DNA of 64,000 nucleotides from Neorhizobium galegae (GTDB lineage Bacteria > Pseudomonadota > Alphaproteobacteria > Rhizobiales > Rhizobiaceae), in the NCBI RefSeq assembly GCF_017877055.1, contig NZ_JAGIPG010000001.1, positions 992,001-1,056,000 on the forward strand, in the 5' to 3' direction. Positions within the stretch are counted from its first letter, which is position 1; each line of letters opens with the position of its first letter. Of this stretch, positions 1 to 8,730 are shown in pieces. The notes beneath the pieces were generated by a model that saw only the letters and a list, made by a program, of their open reading frames with translations, searched no databases and was not told the origin of the DNA. Both the position numbers and the translations under genes were made by a program.

Positions 1-838
1 GCTGACCAGCGCCGTCTCGGTTTTGTCGTCCGACGATCCGGTGCGGGTTTTCCAGCAGTTTTCGACCGTCGATCTGATTTCGAACGGTAGAGCGGAGATC
101 ATGGCGGGCCGCGGTTCGTTCATCGAGTCCTATCCGCTGTTCGGCTACGACCTCGGCGACTACGACGAGCTGTTCACCGAAAAGCTGGACCTGCTGCTCG
201 CCATCCGCGACGAGGAGATCGTCACCTGGCAGGGCCAGAAGCGCGCGCCGATCAACGGCCGCGGTGTCTATCCGCGCCCGCTGCAGAAGGAACTGCCGAT
301 CTGGATCGCCGTTGGCGGCACGCCGCAATCGGTGGCGCGGGCAGGGGCCATGGGCCTGCCGCTCGCGGTCGCCATCATCGGCGGCGAATATCCGCGTTTC
401 GCGCCGTTCTTCAACCTCTACCGCGAGGCGGCCCGCCGCGCCGGCCAGGATCCGGCCAAGCTGAAGACCAGCATCAACGTGCACGGCTTTATCGCCGATA
501 CGACGCAGGCCGCCGCCGACCAATTCTACGGCCCGCAGGCGGAGGTGATGAACCGCATCGGCCGCGAGCGTGGCTGGGGCCCGACCAACCGGGCGCATTT
601 CGACGAGGCGCGCTCGACGCTCGGCAATCTCTTCCTCGGCGAGCCGGAACTGGTGGCCGAAAAGATCATCGCCGCTCACGGGGTATTCGGCATGGACCGG
701 TTTCTGCTGCAGATGGCGATCGGCCCGATGCCGCATGACCAGGTGATGCGCGGCATCGAGCTCTACGGCACGAAAGTCGCTCCGATTGTCAGAAAAGAAT
801 TGACGGGCACGGCCGATGGCGCGAAACCGGCCGCCTGA
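1..838 (+). CDS. LLM class flavin-dependent oxidoreductase (luciferase-like), 5' end missing
   Basis: This is the C-terminal 278 residues or so of a luciferase-like monooxygenase. The reading frame is open to the left window edge, so the true start lies outside. Enzymes of this family use reduced FMN, supplied by a separate reductase, to oxygenate small substrates in the cytoplasm. What is visible fits the family: an N-terminal stretch with [16 protein letters not shown], then [18 protein letters not shown], the conserved PIWIAVGG strand of the TIM barrel, and a final helix region with [21 protein letters not shown]. The substrate cannot be inferred. The next gene (map) starts 24 bases downstream in the same direction, so co-transcription is possible but not shown. 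Confidence 0.85.
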   Translation, partial: LTSAVSVLSSDDPVRVFQQFSTVDLISNGRAEIMAGRGSFIESYPLFGYDLGDYDELFTEKLDLLLAIRDEEIVTWQGQKRAPINGRGVYPRPLQKELPIWIAVGGTPQSVARAGAMGLPLAVAIIGGEYPRFAPFFNLYREAARRAGQDPAKLKTSINVHGFIADTTQAAADQFYGPQAEVMNRIGRERGWGPTNRAHFDEARSTLGNLFLGEPELVAEKIIAAHGVFGMDRFLLQMAIGPMPHDQVMRGIELYGTKVAPIVRKELTGTADGAKPAA

Positions 839-862
839 TCAAGTTAGGACGTAAAGCAGACC

Positions 863-1618
863 ATGGTTATCTCCACCGACGACGAACTGGCCAAGCTGAA
901 GGATATCGGCAGGCTTTGCGCGCAGGCGATGGAGATGATGGCAAAGGCGCTGGAGCCAGGCATCACCACCCGCGAGCTTGACGCGATCGGCCGCAAGTTC
1001 CTTGAGGAAAACGGCGCTCAATCGGCGCCGGAGACCTGCTACCAGTTTCCCGGCGCCACCTGCATCAGCGTCAACGAGGAAGTCGCGCACGGCATTCCGG
1101 GCGACCGGGTGATCCAGGCGGGCGACCTCGTCAACATCGACGTTTCTGCGGTCAAGAACGGTTTCTTCGGCGATACCGGCGCGTCCTACGCCGTGCCGCC
1201 GGTGAAGCGCGAAATCGAAAAGCTTTGCCGCGACGGCCGCCGGGCGCTGTGGACCGGGCTGCAGCAGGTGAAGGCCGGCAAGCCGCTTTCCGGCATCGGC
1301 AATGCGATCGGAACCTTCGCCAAGAAGAACCGCTATACGCTGATCACCAATCTTTCGAGCCACGGCATCGGGCTGACACTGCATGACGAGCCGAAGGAAA
1401 TCCCGACCTGGCCGGACCGCCACGAGACGCGCTCGATGGAAGACGGACTGGTCTTCACCGTCGAGCCGTTCCTGTCACTCGGCGCCAACTGGGCCGAGGA
1501 CGGCGGCAACGGCGATCCGTGGACGCTTTACAGCGACCCCAAGGCACCCACCGTGCAATACGAGCACACGATCGTCGCGACCCGCAACGGGCCGCTGATC
1601 CTGACGCTTGCGGATTGA
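863..1618 (+). CDS. map: Type I methionyl aminopeptidase
   Basis: Removes the initiator methionine from new proteins in the cytoplasm. At 251 residues it has the usual type I length. The five metal ligands of the pita-bread fold can be placed as Asp93, Asp104, His167, Glu201 and Glu234, in the contexts VNIDVS, FGDTG, SSHGIG, TVEPF and QYEHT; the substrate-binding His76 lies in EVAHGIP. The start is ATG 863, with AGGA about 15 bases upstream. The C-terminal region contains an insert with a run of Gly, Asn and Asp around residues 212-225 (AEDGGNGDPW), which is not in the E. coli enzyme. Rhizobia often carry more than one map gene, so this need not be the only copy. Confidence 0.93.
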   Translation: MVISTDDELAKLKDIGRLCAQAMEMMAKALEPGITTRELDAIGRKFLEENGAQSAPETCYQFPGATCISVNEEVAHGIPGDRVIQAGDLVNIDVSAVKNGFFGDTGASYAVPPVKREIEKLCRDGRRALWTGLQQVKAGKPLSGIGNAIGTFAKKNRYTLITNLSSHGIGLTLHDEPKEIPTWPDRHETRSMEDGLVFTVEPFLSLGANWAEDGGNGDPWTLYSDPKAPTVQYEHTIVATRNGPLILTLAD

Positions 1619-1647
1619 GCGAAGACTTCTGCCGCTACGGAAAAATG

Positions 1648-1662
1648 CTGCCGTTACGGCAG
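1648..1662. terminator. Short palindrome between convergent genes
   Basis: CTGCCG-TTA-CGGCAG is a perfect 6-bp stem with a 3-base loop in the gap between convergent map and the small gene at 1668-1883. A near copy of the first half (CTGCCGCTACGG) lies just upstream at about 1629. There is no U-run, so terminator function is inferred from position only. Confidence 0.4.
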
Positions 1663-1667
1663 ATCGG

Positions 1668-1883
1668 TTAGTTGTGCTTGTTGCCGCCGGACACGGCATC
1701 GACCCGACGATAGAAGGCATCTGTGCGCTCGGTCTGAAGGTTTCCAAGCATCTGGCGTGTATGGACGCGAGCCGCGCTCTGCAGCAATTGTGCAAAAGCG
1801 GCGTAACCGACGGCGTCGGCCTGGCGAAGCTGGGTGATCAACGGATCGACGAGTACTTCGGATAGGGTCAGGTCATGTTCCAT
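1668..1883 (-). CDS. Small conserved rhizobial protein of unknown function
   Basis: A 71-residue acidic protein beginning MEHDLTLSEVLVDPLI and ending in a Lys-His-Asn tail. I recall similar short proteins in Rhizobiaceae but know no function. There is no signal peptide, membrane segment or cysteine. Two in-frame ATGs compete, at 1889 and 1883. The GGAGG on the minus strand sits directly against the first but 7 bases before the second, so the start at 1883 is preferred. The gene is convergent with map. The composition (LSEVL, ITQLRQADAVGYAAFAQLL) suggests two or three helices, as in small regulators or adaptors, but that is inference. Confidence 0.6.
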   Translation of the reverse strand: MEHDLTLSEVLVDPLITQLRQADAVGYAAFAQLLQSAARVHTRQMLGNLQTERTDAFYRRVDAVSGGNKHN

Positions 1884-2084
1884 GCGCATGCCTCCGCGCC
1901 CCGATGGCGATGCCTCAGAGATTGGCTCGCTTTCATGTCAGCAGCAAGACGATTTCGGTAGTGCGCTGCACCAATTCGTCGCGGCATATGCACGATCGCG
2001 TGTATACGATCGATCATTCCGGTGCATCGCAGCGATGAAAATTCCTCATTTGCCGCAGCCGGTTGCGGCTGCGATAACCGTGCC

Positions 2085-3266
2085 ATGCTGCAGATCAATA
2101 CCAACTACTCGCACCGCCCCTTGCTGATCGGTTTCGCCGGCTCCATCGCCATGGCGGCGGCGATGGGTTTCGGGCGTTTCTTCTACACGCCGATCCTGCC
2201 CGGGATGATGACCGGCATTCCGCTTTCGGCGGCCGATGCCGGTTATATCGCGGCCGGCAATTTCGCCGGCTATCTCGCCGGTGCCATCCTGTCGGCCTAT
2301 GGCTGGGCGGCCGGGCGCGAGCGCAAGGTGGCACTCGGCGGGCTTCTGGCGACTGCGATCCTGCTCGCTGCCATGGCCGCGACGGATTCGGTCTTCGCCT
2401 TCACCATCATCCGCTTTCTCGCCGGCCTTGCGAGCGCGCTGGCGATGATCTTCACCTCGTCGATCGTGCTGCCCTATGCGGTCGGCCGCGACAACGTGAA
2501 CGTCCTGCATTTCGGCGGCGTCGGGCTCGGCATCGCGCTTTCCTCCGCACTGGTCTTCGCCGTCAACGCGATGGCCGGCGACGGCGCGCACGGCTGGCGG
2601 GTGAACTGGCTCGCCGGTGCGGCAATCGTGCTCCTCGTGCTCGCAGCCGTTGCGTGGATCCTGCCGAAACAGGCGATCGGCACCGGCTCGGTGGTCGAGC
2701 CGCCGCTTGTGTGGCGCCGGCCGCTGGTGCTGCTCACCGCCTCCTACGGCCTGTTCGGCTTCGGCTACGTGATCACGGCGACCTTCCTCGTCACCATCGC
2801 GCGGATGGGGAATGCCGGCCCGATCGTCGAATTCCTCGCCTGGTTCCTGACCGGCTCGGCCGCTGCCGTCTCGCTCATCCTCTGGCGGCCGGCGGTCAAC
2901 CGCTTCGGGCTTGCCAAGGCCTATACGGCGGCGCTTGCCCTGCAGATGGTCGGCGTGCTGGGGTCGGTCATGCTGCCGCCGACGGCGGGAGCGCTTGTCG
3001 GCGGTCTGTTGCTTGGCGTCACCTTCATGGTGATCACCGCCTATGGATTGCAGATCGGCCGAAGACTCTCGCCGGAGAGCCCGCGCCGGGCGCTCGCCTC
3101 CGCTACCGCCGCCTTCGGCACCGGCCAGATCATCGGCCCGCTCGTGGCCGGCTGGATCGCCGAAGCAAGCGGCGGCAGTTTTGCCGCCCCGACGCTGATC
3201 GCGGCGGTGGCGCTCGTCGTCTGCGTTCTGCTCGCGCTGCCGGTTGCGCGCAGCGCCTGCGAATAA
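2085..3266 (+). CDS. YbfB/YjiJ family MFS transporter
   Basis: A 393-residue inner-membrane transporter of the major facilitator superfamily with about 12 hydrophobic segments. The N-terminal motif AMGFGRFFYTPILPGMM and the segment DAGYIAAGNFAGYLAG are typical of the YbfB/YjiJ group; the YjiJ family has been linked to drug or metabolite export, but substrates are mostly unknown. The start at ATG 2085 is chosen because the first transmembrane helix begins about 15 residues later; the frame extends upstream to 2022, but those residues are not family-like. The gene stands alone: the upstream small gene is divergent and bacA follows 125 bases downstream. Confidence 0.85.
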   Translation: MLQINTNYSHRPLLIGFAGSIAMAAAMGFGRFFYTPILPGMMTGIPLSAADAGYIAAGNFAGYLAGAILSAYGWAAGRERKVALGGLLATAILLAAMAATDSVFAFTIIRFLAGLASALAMIFTSSIVLPYAVGRDNVNVLHFGGVGLGIALSSALVFAVNAMAGDGAHGWRVNWLAGAAIVLLVLAAVAWILPKQAIGTGSVVEPPLVWRRPLVLLTASYGLFGFGYVITATFLVTIARMGNAGPIVEFLAWFLTGSAAAVSLILWRPAVNRFGLAKAYTAALALQMVGVLGSVMLPPTAGALVGGLLLGVTFMVITAYGLQIGRRLSPESPRRALASATAAFGTGQIIGPLVAGWIAEASGGSFAAPTLIAAVALVVCVLLALPVARSACE

Positions 3267-3391
3267 TCCCACGGTTACAATTACGTAACCAAGGAGCGCG
3301 GCCATTGCCGCCTTCTTGGAACTGCCTTAGTTTCCGGTTCAATAGTCGTTCCGACATCCCGTCGACTCGAACTCAGGAAAGCCCAAGCTCC

Positions 3392-4672
3392 GTGTTCCAA
3401 TCCTTCTTTCCCCGTCCGCAGCTGTTTTTCACGTCGGCCGCGATCTGGATGCTCCTCTGCATCATCGTCTGGTACACTGTCGGTCCTCAGCTCGGAGCCG
3501 CCGTCGGGCTTCCGCCGCTTGCTCCGGGCGAAACGCCGCCGGTTGGGCTTGCCTATTTCTTCACGCCGGACAATCTTTGGTTTTATCTATACTTTACGAT
3601 CTTCGTGCTGATCTTCGGGGGGATATGGAAGATCATAGCTAGGGATCATCCCTGGACGAACTGGTCGATCTGGGGTTCGGCGTTCATCGTCTTCATCGCC
3701 TATTTCGCAGTGCAGGTGTCGGTTGCAATCAACAACTGGCGCGGACCATTTTTCGACCTCTTCCAGCAGGCTTTGTCCAAGCAGGGGGGCGTGACGGCGG
3801 GGCAGCTCTATGCGCTGCAGCTCAACTTCCTCGAAATCGGCATGGTCGGCGTGGTTCTCAACGTCATAACGGCATTCTTCACCAACCATTACGTCTTTCG
3901 CTGGCGCACCGCCATGAACGACTACTACATGTCCATGTGGCCGAAGCTGCGCCACATCGAAGGTGCCTCGCAGCGTGTGCAGGAAGACACGATGCGCTTT
4001 GCCAATATCCTGGAAGGGCTCGGCGTAACGCTCATCAACTCGGTCATGACGCTGGTCGTCTTCCTGCCGCTGCTCTTCCGTATGTCTGAACAGGTCGGCG
4101 ACCTGCCGGTGATCGGCGCCGTTCCGCATGCGCTCTTCTGGCTGGCAATCATCTGGTCGCTGTTCGGCACCGTGCTTCTGGCAGTGGCAGGCATCAAGCT
4201 GCCGGGCCTGCAGTTCCGCAACCAGCGCGTCGAGGCGGCGTACCGCAAGGAGCTGGTCTACGGCGAGGACCATGCGGACCGCGCCCAGCCCGTCACCGTG
4301 CGCGAGCTTTTCGTCAATGTGCGGCGTAACTATTTCCGCATGTACTGGCATTACTGCTACTTCAACATCGCACGTTACACCTATGGCCAAATCGATGCGA
4401 TCTTCCTGAACTTCATCCTCATTCCGACCATCGTGGCCGGTCGCATCACCATGGGAGCCTGGCAGCAGATCGCCACCGCCTTCGGCGAGGTCAGCAATTC
4501 GTTCCAGTATCTCGTGAACTACTGGTCGACGATCATCGAACTGCTCTCCATCCACAAGCGCCTCAAGGCCTTCGAAGCGGCCATCGACGATCAGCCGCTG
4601 CCGGCCATCGACCAGCATTACCTGGAGCGTGAAGCCGAGGCCGGCGAGATTGCGGCTGACCGGCCGTATTGA
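3392..4672 (+). CDS. bacA: BacA/SbmA peptide antibiotic transporter
   Basis: A 426-residue inner-membrane importer of the SbmA/BacA family, close to the 420 residues of Sinorhizobium meliloti BacA. The family imports proline-rich and NCR-type antimicrobial peptides and other peptides and is needed for bacteroid survival in several legume symbioses. Family-typical stretches include NNWRGPFFDLFQQAL, TAFFTNHYVFRWRTAMNDYY and RIEGASQRVQEDTMRFA (here HIEGASQRVQEDT), and the conserved C-terminal region FGEVSNSFQYLVNYW. There are about seven transmembrane segments. The start is GTG 3392, with AGGAAAG 10 bases upstream. The frame is open far upstream, but that part overlaps the MFS gene and is not family-like. 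A hairpin follows at 4703-4723. Confidence 0.93.
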   Translation: MFQSFFPRPQLFFTSAAIWMLLCIIVWYTVGPQLGAAVGLPPLAPGETPPVGLAYFFTPDNLWFYLYFTIFVLIFGGIWKIIARDHPWTNWSIWGSAFIVFIAYFAVQVSVAINNWRGPFFDLFQQALSKQGGVTAGQLYALQLNFLEIGMVGVVLNVITAFFTNHYVFRWRTAMNDYYMSMWPKLRHIEGASQRVQEDTMRFANILEGLGVTLINSVMTLVVFLPLLFRMSEQVGDLPVIGAVPHALFWLAIIWSLFGTVLLAVAGIKLPGLQFRNQRVEAAYRKELVYGEDHADRAQPVTVRELFVNVRRNYFRMYWHYCYFNIARYTYGQIDAIFLNFILIPTIVAGRITMGAWQQIATAFGEVSNSFQYLVNYWSTIIELLSIHKRLKAFEAAIDDQPLPAIDQHYLEREAEAGEIAADRPY

Positions 4673-4702
4673 TCGCCGTTCGAAGGCAAGCAGTGTTGGC
4701 CA

Positions 4703-4723
4703 CGCCGGACGTATTGTCCGGCG
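4703..4723 (+). terminator. Stem-loop after bacA
   Basis: CGCCGGAC-GTATT-GTCCGGCG is a perfect 8-bp stem with a 5-base loop, 30 bases after the bacA stop, followed by CGGTTCTTGTTC. It is a plausible terminator with a poor U-tail. Confidence 0.6.
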
Positions 4724-5066
4724 CGGTTCTTGTTCGGGAATGGGGCAGGCGGGGTATTTCGGGATATTGGGTATTCAGGCTTTCCGCCTGCCCCGACCGT
4801 TTCCTGCAGTTTCCGGGAGTTGTCAGTTCCCGTTCCACTACGTTCGACAACCATCACCGGAAACCGGGGTCCGAAAACCCTGAGGAGGACGCCGGTTCGC
4901 GAACCCGGTTTCCCATCCGATGACGGGGTGATTATGGGGCGGGTTCGGAAGGCGGGGATGGATGGGGAAATGAATGCGGCTAAAGACTTGGTTGGGTTGG
5001 ATGTGTTTTTCACGGGCGCGGAAAATCGTCCCCGGCAAAGCCTAAATTCTCAGGCCCGCCTCAACC
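4724..5066. other. Non-coding gap between bacA and a convergent deacetylase gene
   Basis: About 340 bases with no convincing gene. Short open frames exist in several frames, but none has protein-like composition or a ribosome site. A perfect 12-bp palindrome, GGTTCGCGAACC, lies at 4894-4905. Nothing else is recognised. Confidence 0.5.
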
Positions 5067-6053
5067 CTAAAGCCCCGACGCCATTTGCGGTTTCTCCCGC
5101 TCGCGGATCAGCCTGATCGCCTCCGAATAACTCACGCAGGCAACGTCGTCTTTCACACAGACCTCCGTCACCAGCCGTTCCATCGCCCGCCAATAGGCGC
5201 CGCCGTTCATTTCGACGAAATGCAGGCCGATCTGGAGGGGGATGCGGTCGCCGTCATACTCCTTGTCGAAGGCGGCCCTGAAGGCGGAATAGGCGCGTTC
5301 CTCGAATTCGGCGGAGCTGCTCGGATTGTCGATGCCGCCGGAATGGCGGATGAAGAGGTTGTAGTCCATGGCGATGATCGGCCGATTGGACGGGCCTTCG
5401 GGAATGAGCGGCAGGCCGAAGCGGATGAGGCCGCCCTTTTCCTCAGGCATGGCCGGCCCCTTGGTGACGAGGCTGGCGTCATAGCGGATGCCGGCTTTGC
5501 GTTCGGCTTCGACCAGGCCGGGACTGGTGGAAAAATAGGGAGCGCGGAAGCCTCCGATCCCGGTCGCGACGAAATCCTTCCAGCCGGCTGGTTCCTCCGA
5601 TCCGGCGCCGGCCGCCTTCCACGCATTGGTCAGCACATCGTGGAAGGTGTCGAACTCGGCGGTCCAATCGGCTGCCGTCCAGTCCTTGCCGTCGAAATGG
5701 CCGCAGGTGTGGCTGGAAATATCGTGACCTTCGAGATGCGCCTGCCAGACGTGGCCGAGCCTTTCGCGGGCCTCAGCTGCCGTTTGGGCAAAGCCGATAT
5801 TCGATTTGCCCGGCTTCTCGTTCGGCCCCTGATAGCTTCTGGCATTGGCGCGCTCGATCACAAGCGTGCAGGAGAGGAAATAGGTGAAATGGGCATTGGA
5901 GCGCCTGGCGAGATCGCGGCTGCGCTGCCACAGATTGTTGGCACCGGCGCCGTCGAAGGAGACCATCACCAGCTGTTTCGACTTGTCGGCGGCATCTGCC
6001 GCGACTGGGGCGGCGAGAAGACAGAGGGCGAGGGGAAGGGCAAGCGGACGCAT
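5067..6053 (-). CDS. Secreted polysaccharide deacetylase (NodB-like)
   Basis: A 328-residue exported protein with a clear signal peptide (residues 1-21: MRPLALPLALCLLAAPVAAD). The NodB-like CE4 fold is indicated by VSFDGAG (residues 31-37), the His pair of motif 2 in SSHTCGHFDG (His115 and His119), and GGFRAPYF with Arg170. Such enzymes remove acetyl groups from N-acetylated sugars in the envelope. One oddity is motif 1: the usual TFDDG has two Asp, but here the second, a metal ligand in classical CE4 enzymes, is Gly35. Activity may therefore be altered or rely on another ligand. The protein acts outside the cytoplasm. The gene is convergent with bacA and divergent from the TPR gene at 6320. 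Confidence 0.85.
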   Translation of the reverse strand: MRPLALPLALCLLAAPVAADAADKSKQLVMVSFDGAGANNLWQRSRDLARRSNAHFTYFLSCTLVIERANARSYQGPNEKPGKSNIGFAQTAAEARERLGHVWQAHLEGHDISSHTCGHFDGKDWTAADWTAEFDTFHDVLTNAWKAAGAGSEEPAGWKDFVATGIGGFRAPYFSTSPGLVEAERKAGIRYDASLVTKGPAMPEEKGGLIRFGLPLIPEGPSNRPIIAMDYNLFIRHSGGIDNPSSSAEFEERAYSAFRAAFDKEYDGDRIPLQIGLHFVEMNGGAYWRAMERLVTEVCVKDDVACVSYSEAIRLIREREKPQMASGL

Positions 6054-6319
6054 CGGGTACCTGAATCATGGCAAAGGGCAGCCGGCTTTGTGGCTGCTGA
6101 ATAAGGCAAAGCTTTGAGCGGTTTGGTTTAAGTGCGGATTCCTGCCGAAAGGCCGCCAACGGGCGCTCCCGGGCGGGTGTTTTTCGATTCACGCTTGCCG
6201 TCTTTGCAAAACCGGTGCCCACTTTTGCGCGACAGGAGTTAAGGGGGGCCTTACATCTCCGGGAAAATAGGCTAGAAGGCGCTTTTCCGCATGATGGGCC
6301 GGTTGGGCCGGAGACTTTG

Positions 6320-6991
6320 ATGGCGCAGGACGACGACAGTTTTATTCGCGAAGTGAACGAGGAACTTCGCTCAGATCAGTTCAGGGGTGCATGGCAGCGT
6401 TACGGCAGGGTCGTGATCGCGGTCGCCGTGCTGATCGTCGTCGGTACGGCCGCCTATCGCGGTTACGAATACTGGGACACGCATAATTCCTCGCAGTCCG
6501 GCGATCGGTTCCTGGCGGCGCTGAAGCTTGCCTCGGAAAACAAGAACGACGAGGCGCTGGCCGCCTTCGACGCGCTCGAGAAGACCGGCACCGGCGCCTA
6601 TCCCGTGCTCGCCAAGCTGCGTGCCGGTTCGGTGCAGCAGACCAAGGGCGATGTGGCCGGGGCGATCGCCACCTTCTCGGCAGTCGGCAAGGACAACGCA
6701 GCGCCGCAGGCGATGCGCGACCTCGCCCGGATGCGCGCCGCCTGGCTGCTGATCGACAACGGCACCTATGAACAGGTGGCCGCCGAAGTGCAGCCGATGG
6801 CGGTGCCCGCCAATCCGCTTGCCAATTCCGCCCGCGAGGCGCTTGGTCTTGCCGCTTACAAGGCCGGCAACTTCGCGCAGGCCAAGGAATGGTTCCAGCA
6901 GATCGCCAATGATGCCTCTGCGCCGCGCAACGTCGCCAACCGCGCGCAGATCATGCTCGACAACATCGCCTCTTCAGGCAAGGCGCCCTGA
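6320..6991 (+). CDS. YfgM-like membrane-anchored tetratricopeptide protein
   Basis: A 223-residue protein with a short cytoplasmic N-terminus, one transmembrane segment (about residues 31-46, VVIAVAVLIVVGTAAY) and a periplasmic helical part made of TPR-like pairs with many Ala and Leu. This is the layout of the YfgM ancillary SecYEG subunit, which passes secreted proteins to periplasmic chaperones. It is followed 31 bases downstream by der, a gene order also common outside this family, where the yfgM-bamB-der cluster is known. Here bamB is absent between them. The start is ATG 6320 with GGAG 6 bases upstream. Upstream in-frame ATGs exist but lack a ribosome site. Confidence 0.82.
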   Translation: MAQDDDSFIREVNEELRSDQFRGAWQRYGRVVIAVAVLIVVGTAAYRGYEYWDTHNSSQSGDRFLAALKLASENKNDEALAAFDALEKTGTGAYPVLAKLRAGSVQQTKGDVAGAIATFSAVGKDNAAPQAMRDLARMRAAWLLIDNGTYEQVAAEVQPMAVPANPLANSAREALGLAAYKAGNFAQAKEWFQQIANDASAPRNVANRAQIMLDNIASSGKAP

Positions 6992-7022
6992 CGGTTTTCG
7001 CCCAGGGCTTTAAGGATACAGA

Positions 7023-8450
7023 ATGAGCTTCACCGTCGCCATCGTCGGACGCCCGAATGTCGGCAAGTCCACGCTTTTCAATCGCCTGGTTGGAAAGAAG
7101 CTGGCGCTTGTCGACGACACGCCGGGCGTCACCCGCGACCGCCGTCCGGGCGACGCGAAGCTCATCGACCTGAAATTCACGATCATCGATACCGCCGGTC
7201 TCGAAGAGGCAGGCCCCGAAACGCTCGAAGGCCGCATGCGCGCCCAGACCGAGGCCGCGGTCGACGATGCCGACCTGACGCTGTTCGTGGTCGATGCCAA
7301 GTTTGGCCTGACTCCGCTCGACAAAACCTTTGGCGAGTTGCTGCGCCGCAGCGGCAAGCCGGTCGTGCTGGTCGCCAACAAGTCGGAAGCGCGCGGTTCC
7401 GACGCCGGTTTCTACGATGCCTATACGTTGGGCTTGGGCGAACCGGTGCCGATCTCGGCCGAACACGGCCAGGGCATGATCGACCTGCGCGACGCGATCG
7501 TCGAAGCGCTTGGCGAGGAGCGGGCGTTTCCGGAACACGATGATGAGGCGGAGACCAATATCGACGTCCGGGATTCCGATTTTGCGGACGAGGACGAGGG
7601 CGAGGCCGAGCCGGAATATGACGAGACCAAGCCGCTGCGCGTCGCCATCATCGGCCGCCCGAATGCCGGCAAGTCGACCCTGATCAACCGCTTCCTCGGC
7701 GAGGACCGGCTGTTGACCGGCCCGGAAGCCGGCATCACCCGTGACAGCATTTCCGTCGAGTGGGAGTGGCGCGGCCGCACCATCAAGATGTTCGACACCG
7801 CCGGCATGCGCAAGAAGGCACGCGTCCAGGAAAAGCTCGAAAAGCTGTCGGTGGCGGATTCGCTCAGGTCGATCCGGTTTGCCGAAACTGTCGTCATCGT
7901 CTTCGATGCCACCATTCCCTTCGAAAAGCAGGACCTGCAGCTCGTCGACCTGGTGCTGCGCGAAGGCCGCGCCGCGGTGCTCGCCTTCAACAAGTGGGAT
8001 CTCGTCGAGGATACGCAGGCGGTGCTGGCCGACCTGCGCGAAAAGACCGAGCGGCTGCTGCCGCAGGCGCGAGGCCTGCGCGCCGTGCCGATTTCAGGCC
8101 AGACGGGCTACGGGCTCGACAAGCTGATGCAGAACATCATCGACACCGACAAGGTGTGGAACAAGCGCATCTCGACCGCCAGGCTCAACCGCTGGCTCGA
8201 CGGCGTGCAGACCCAGCATCCGCCACCGGCCGTCTCCGGCCGCCGCCTGAAGCTCAAGTACATGACCCAGGTGAAAGCGCGCCCGCCGGCCTTCATGGTC
8301 TCTTGCACCAGGCCCGACGCGCTGCCGGAAAGCTATGTCCGCTACCTGATCAACGGTTTGCGCGCCGATTTCGATATTCCGGGCGTGCCGATCCGCATGC
8401 ATTTCAAGGCGGGTGAGAACCCGTTCGAGGGACGCAAGAAGAAGCGGTAG
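7023..8450 (+). CDS. der: Ribosome biogenesis GTPase Der (EngA)
   Basis: A 475-residue tandem GTPase needed for 50S ribosomal subunit assembly. Two G domains are visible: the first with the P-loop GRPNVGKST near residues 8-16 and NKSE, the second with GRPNAGKST near residue 213, DTAGMRKKA and NKWD. They are joined by a very acidic linker (about residues 175-208, rich in Asp and Glu), and a C-terminal KH-like domain follows, ending in KKKR. Length and order match the family. The gene sits just behind the YfgM-like gene and is probably co-transcribed with it. A palindromic repeat lies 43 bases downstream. Confidence 0.96.
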   Translation: MSFTVAIVGRPNVGKSTLFNRLVGKKLALVDDTPGVTRDRRPGDAKLIDLKFTIIDTAGLEEAGPETLEGRMRAQTEAAVDDADLTLFVVDAKFGLTPLDKTFGELLRRSGKPVVLVANKSEARGSDAGFYDAYTLGLGEPVPISAEHGQGMIDLRDAIVEALGEERAFPEHDDEAETNIDVRDSDFADEDEGEAEPEYDETKPLRVAIIGRPNAGKSTLINRFLGEDRLLTGPEAGITRDSISVEWEWRGRTIKMFDTAGMRKKARVQEKLEKLSVADSLRSIRFAETVVIVFDATIPFEKQDLQLVDLVLREGRAAVLAFNKWDLVEDTQAVLADLREKTERLLPQARGLRAVPISGQTGYGLDKLMQNIIDTDKVWNKRISTARLNRWLDGVQTQHPPPAVSGRRLKLKYMTQVKARPPAFMVSCTRPDALPESYVRYLINGLRADFDIPGVPIRMHFKAGENPFEGRKKKR

Positions 8451-8493
8451 AGGTTACATCCGCCTGTGTGGGAACGGGGCGGTGCCTCTGGCC

Positions 8494-8632
8494 GATCTCC
8501 CCCCTTGAGGGGGAGATGCCCGGCAGGGCAGAGGGGGTGACCTCTCCGCATATTCTTCAACGATTGTATTTGCCGCACCCTCGCTGCCCCCCTCTGTCAC
8601 TTTCGTGACATCTCCCCCTCAAGGGGGGAGAT
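8494..8632. repeat. Pair of mosaic palindromic intergenic elements
   Basis: Two inverted copies of a rhizobial-type intergenic palindrome. The outer arms at 8495-8518 and 8609-8632 are a perfect 24-base inverted repeat, and each arm is itself a near-palindrome (CTCCCCCTTGAGGGGGAG type). Next to the left arm is a short hairpin, GCCC-GGCA-GGGC, followed by AGAGGGGG. Next to the right arm (read inward) is a different hairpin, TCAC-GAAA-GTGA, followed by AGAGGGGGG. This modular build resembles the RIME-type mosaic elements described in rhizobia. Related copies occur at 58271-58315 and 58413-58452. Confidence 0.8.
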
Positions 8633-8730
8633 CATTGGGGGACTGCCGCACCTTCTCTTTTCCTCACGGGCGAATATCGTCGTATGCAGGGAAAGCGCGC
8701 CTTGCGAGGCGAGAGCGGATAGGGATTGCG

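Noticed and set aside
2046..3305. Long open frame on the minus strand across the YbfB-type transporter
   Set aside because: Same reasoning: antisense to a transporter, with an abnormal polar composition.
2654..3391. N-terminal extension of the bacA frame
   Set aside because: Overlaps the transporter gene in another frame and is not BacA-like; the GTG at 3392 gives the normal BacA length.
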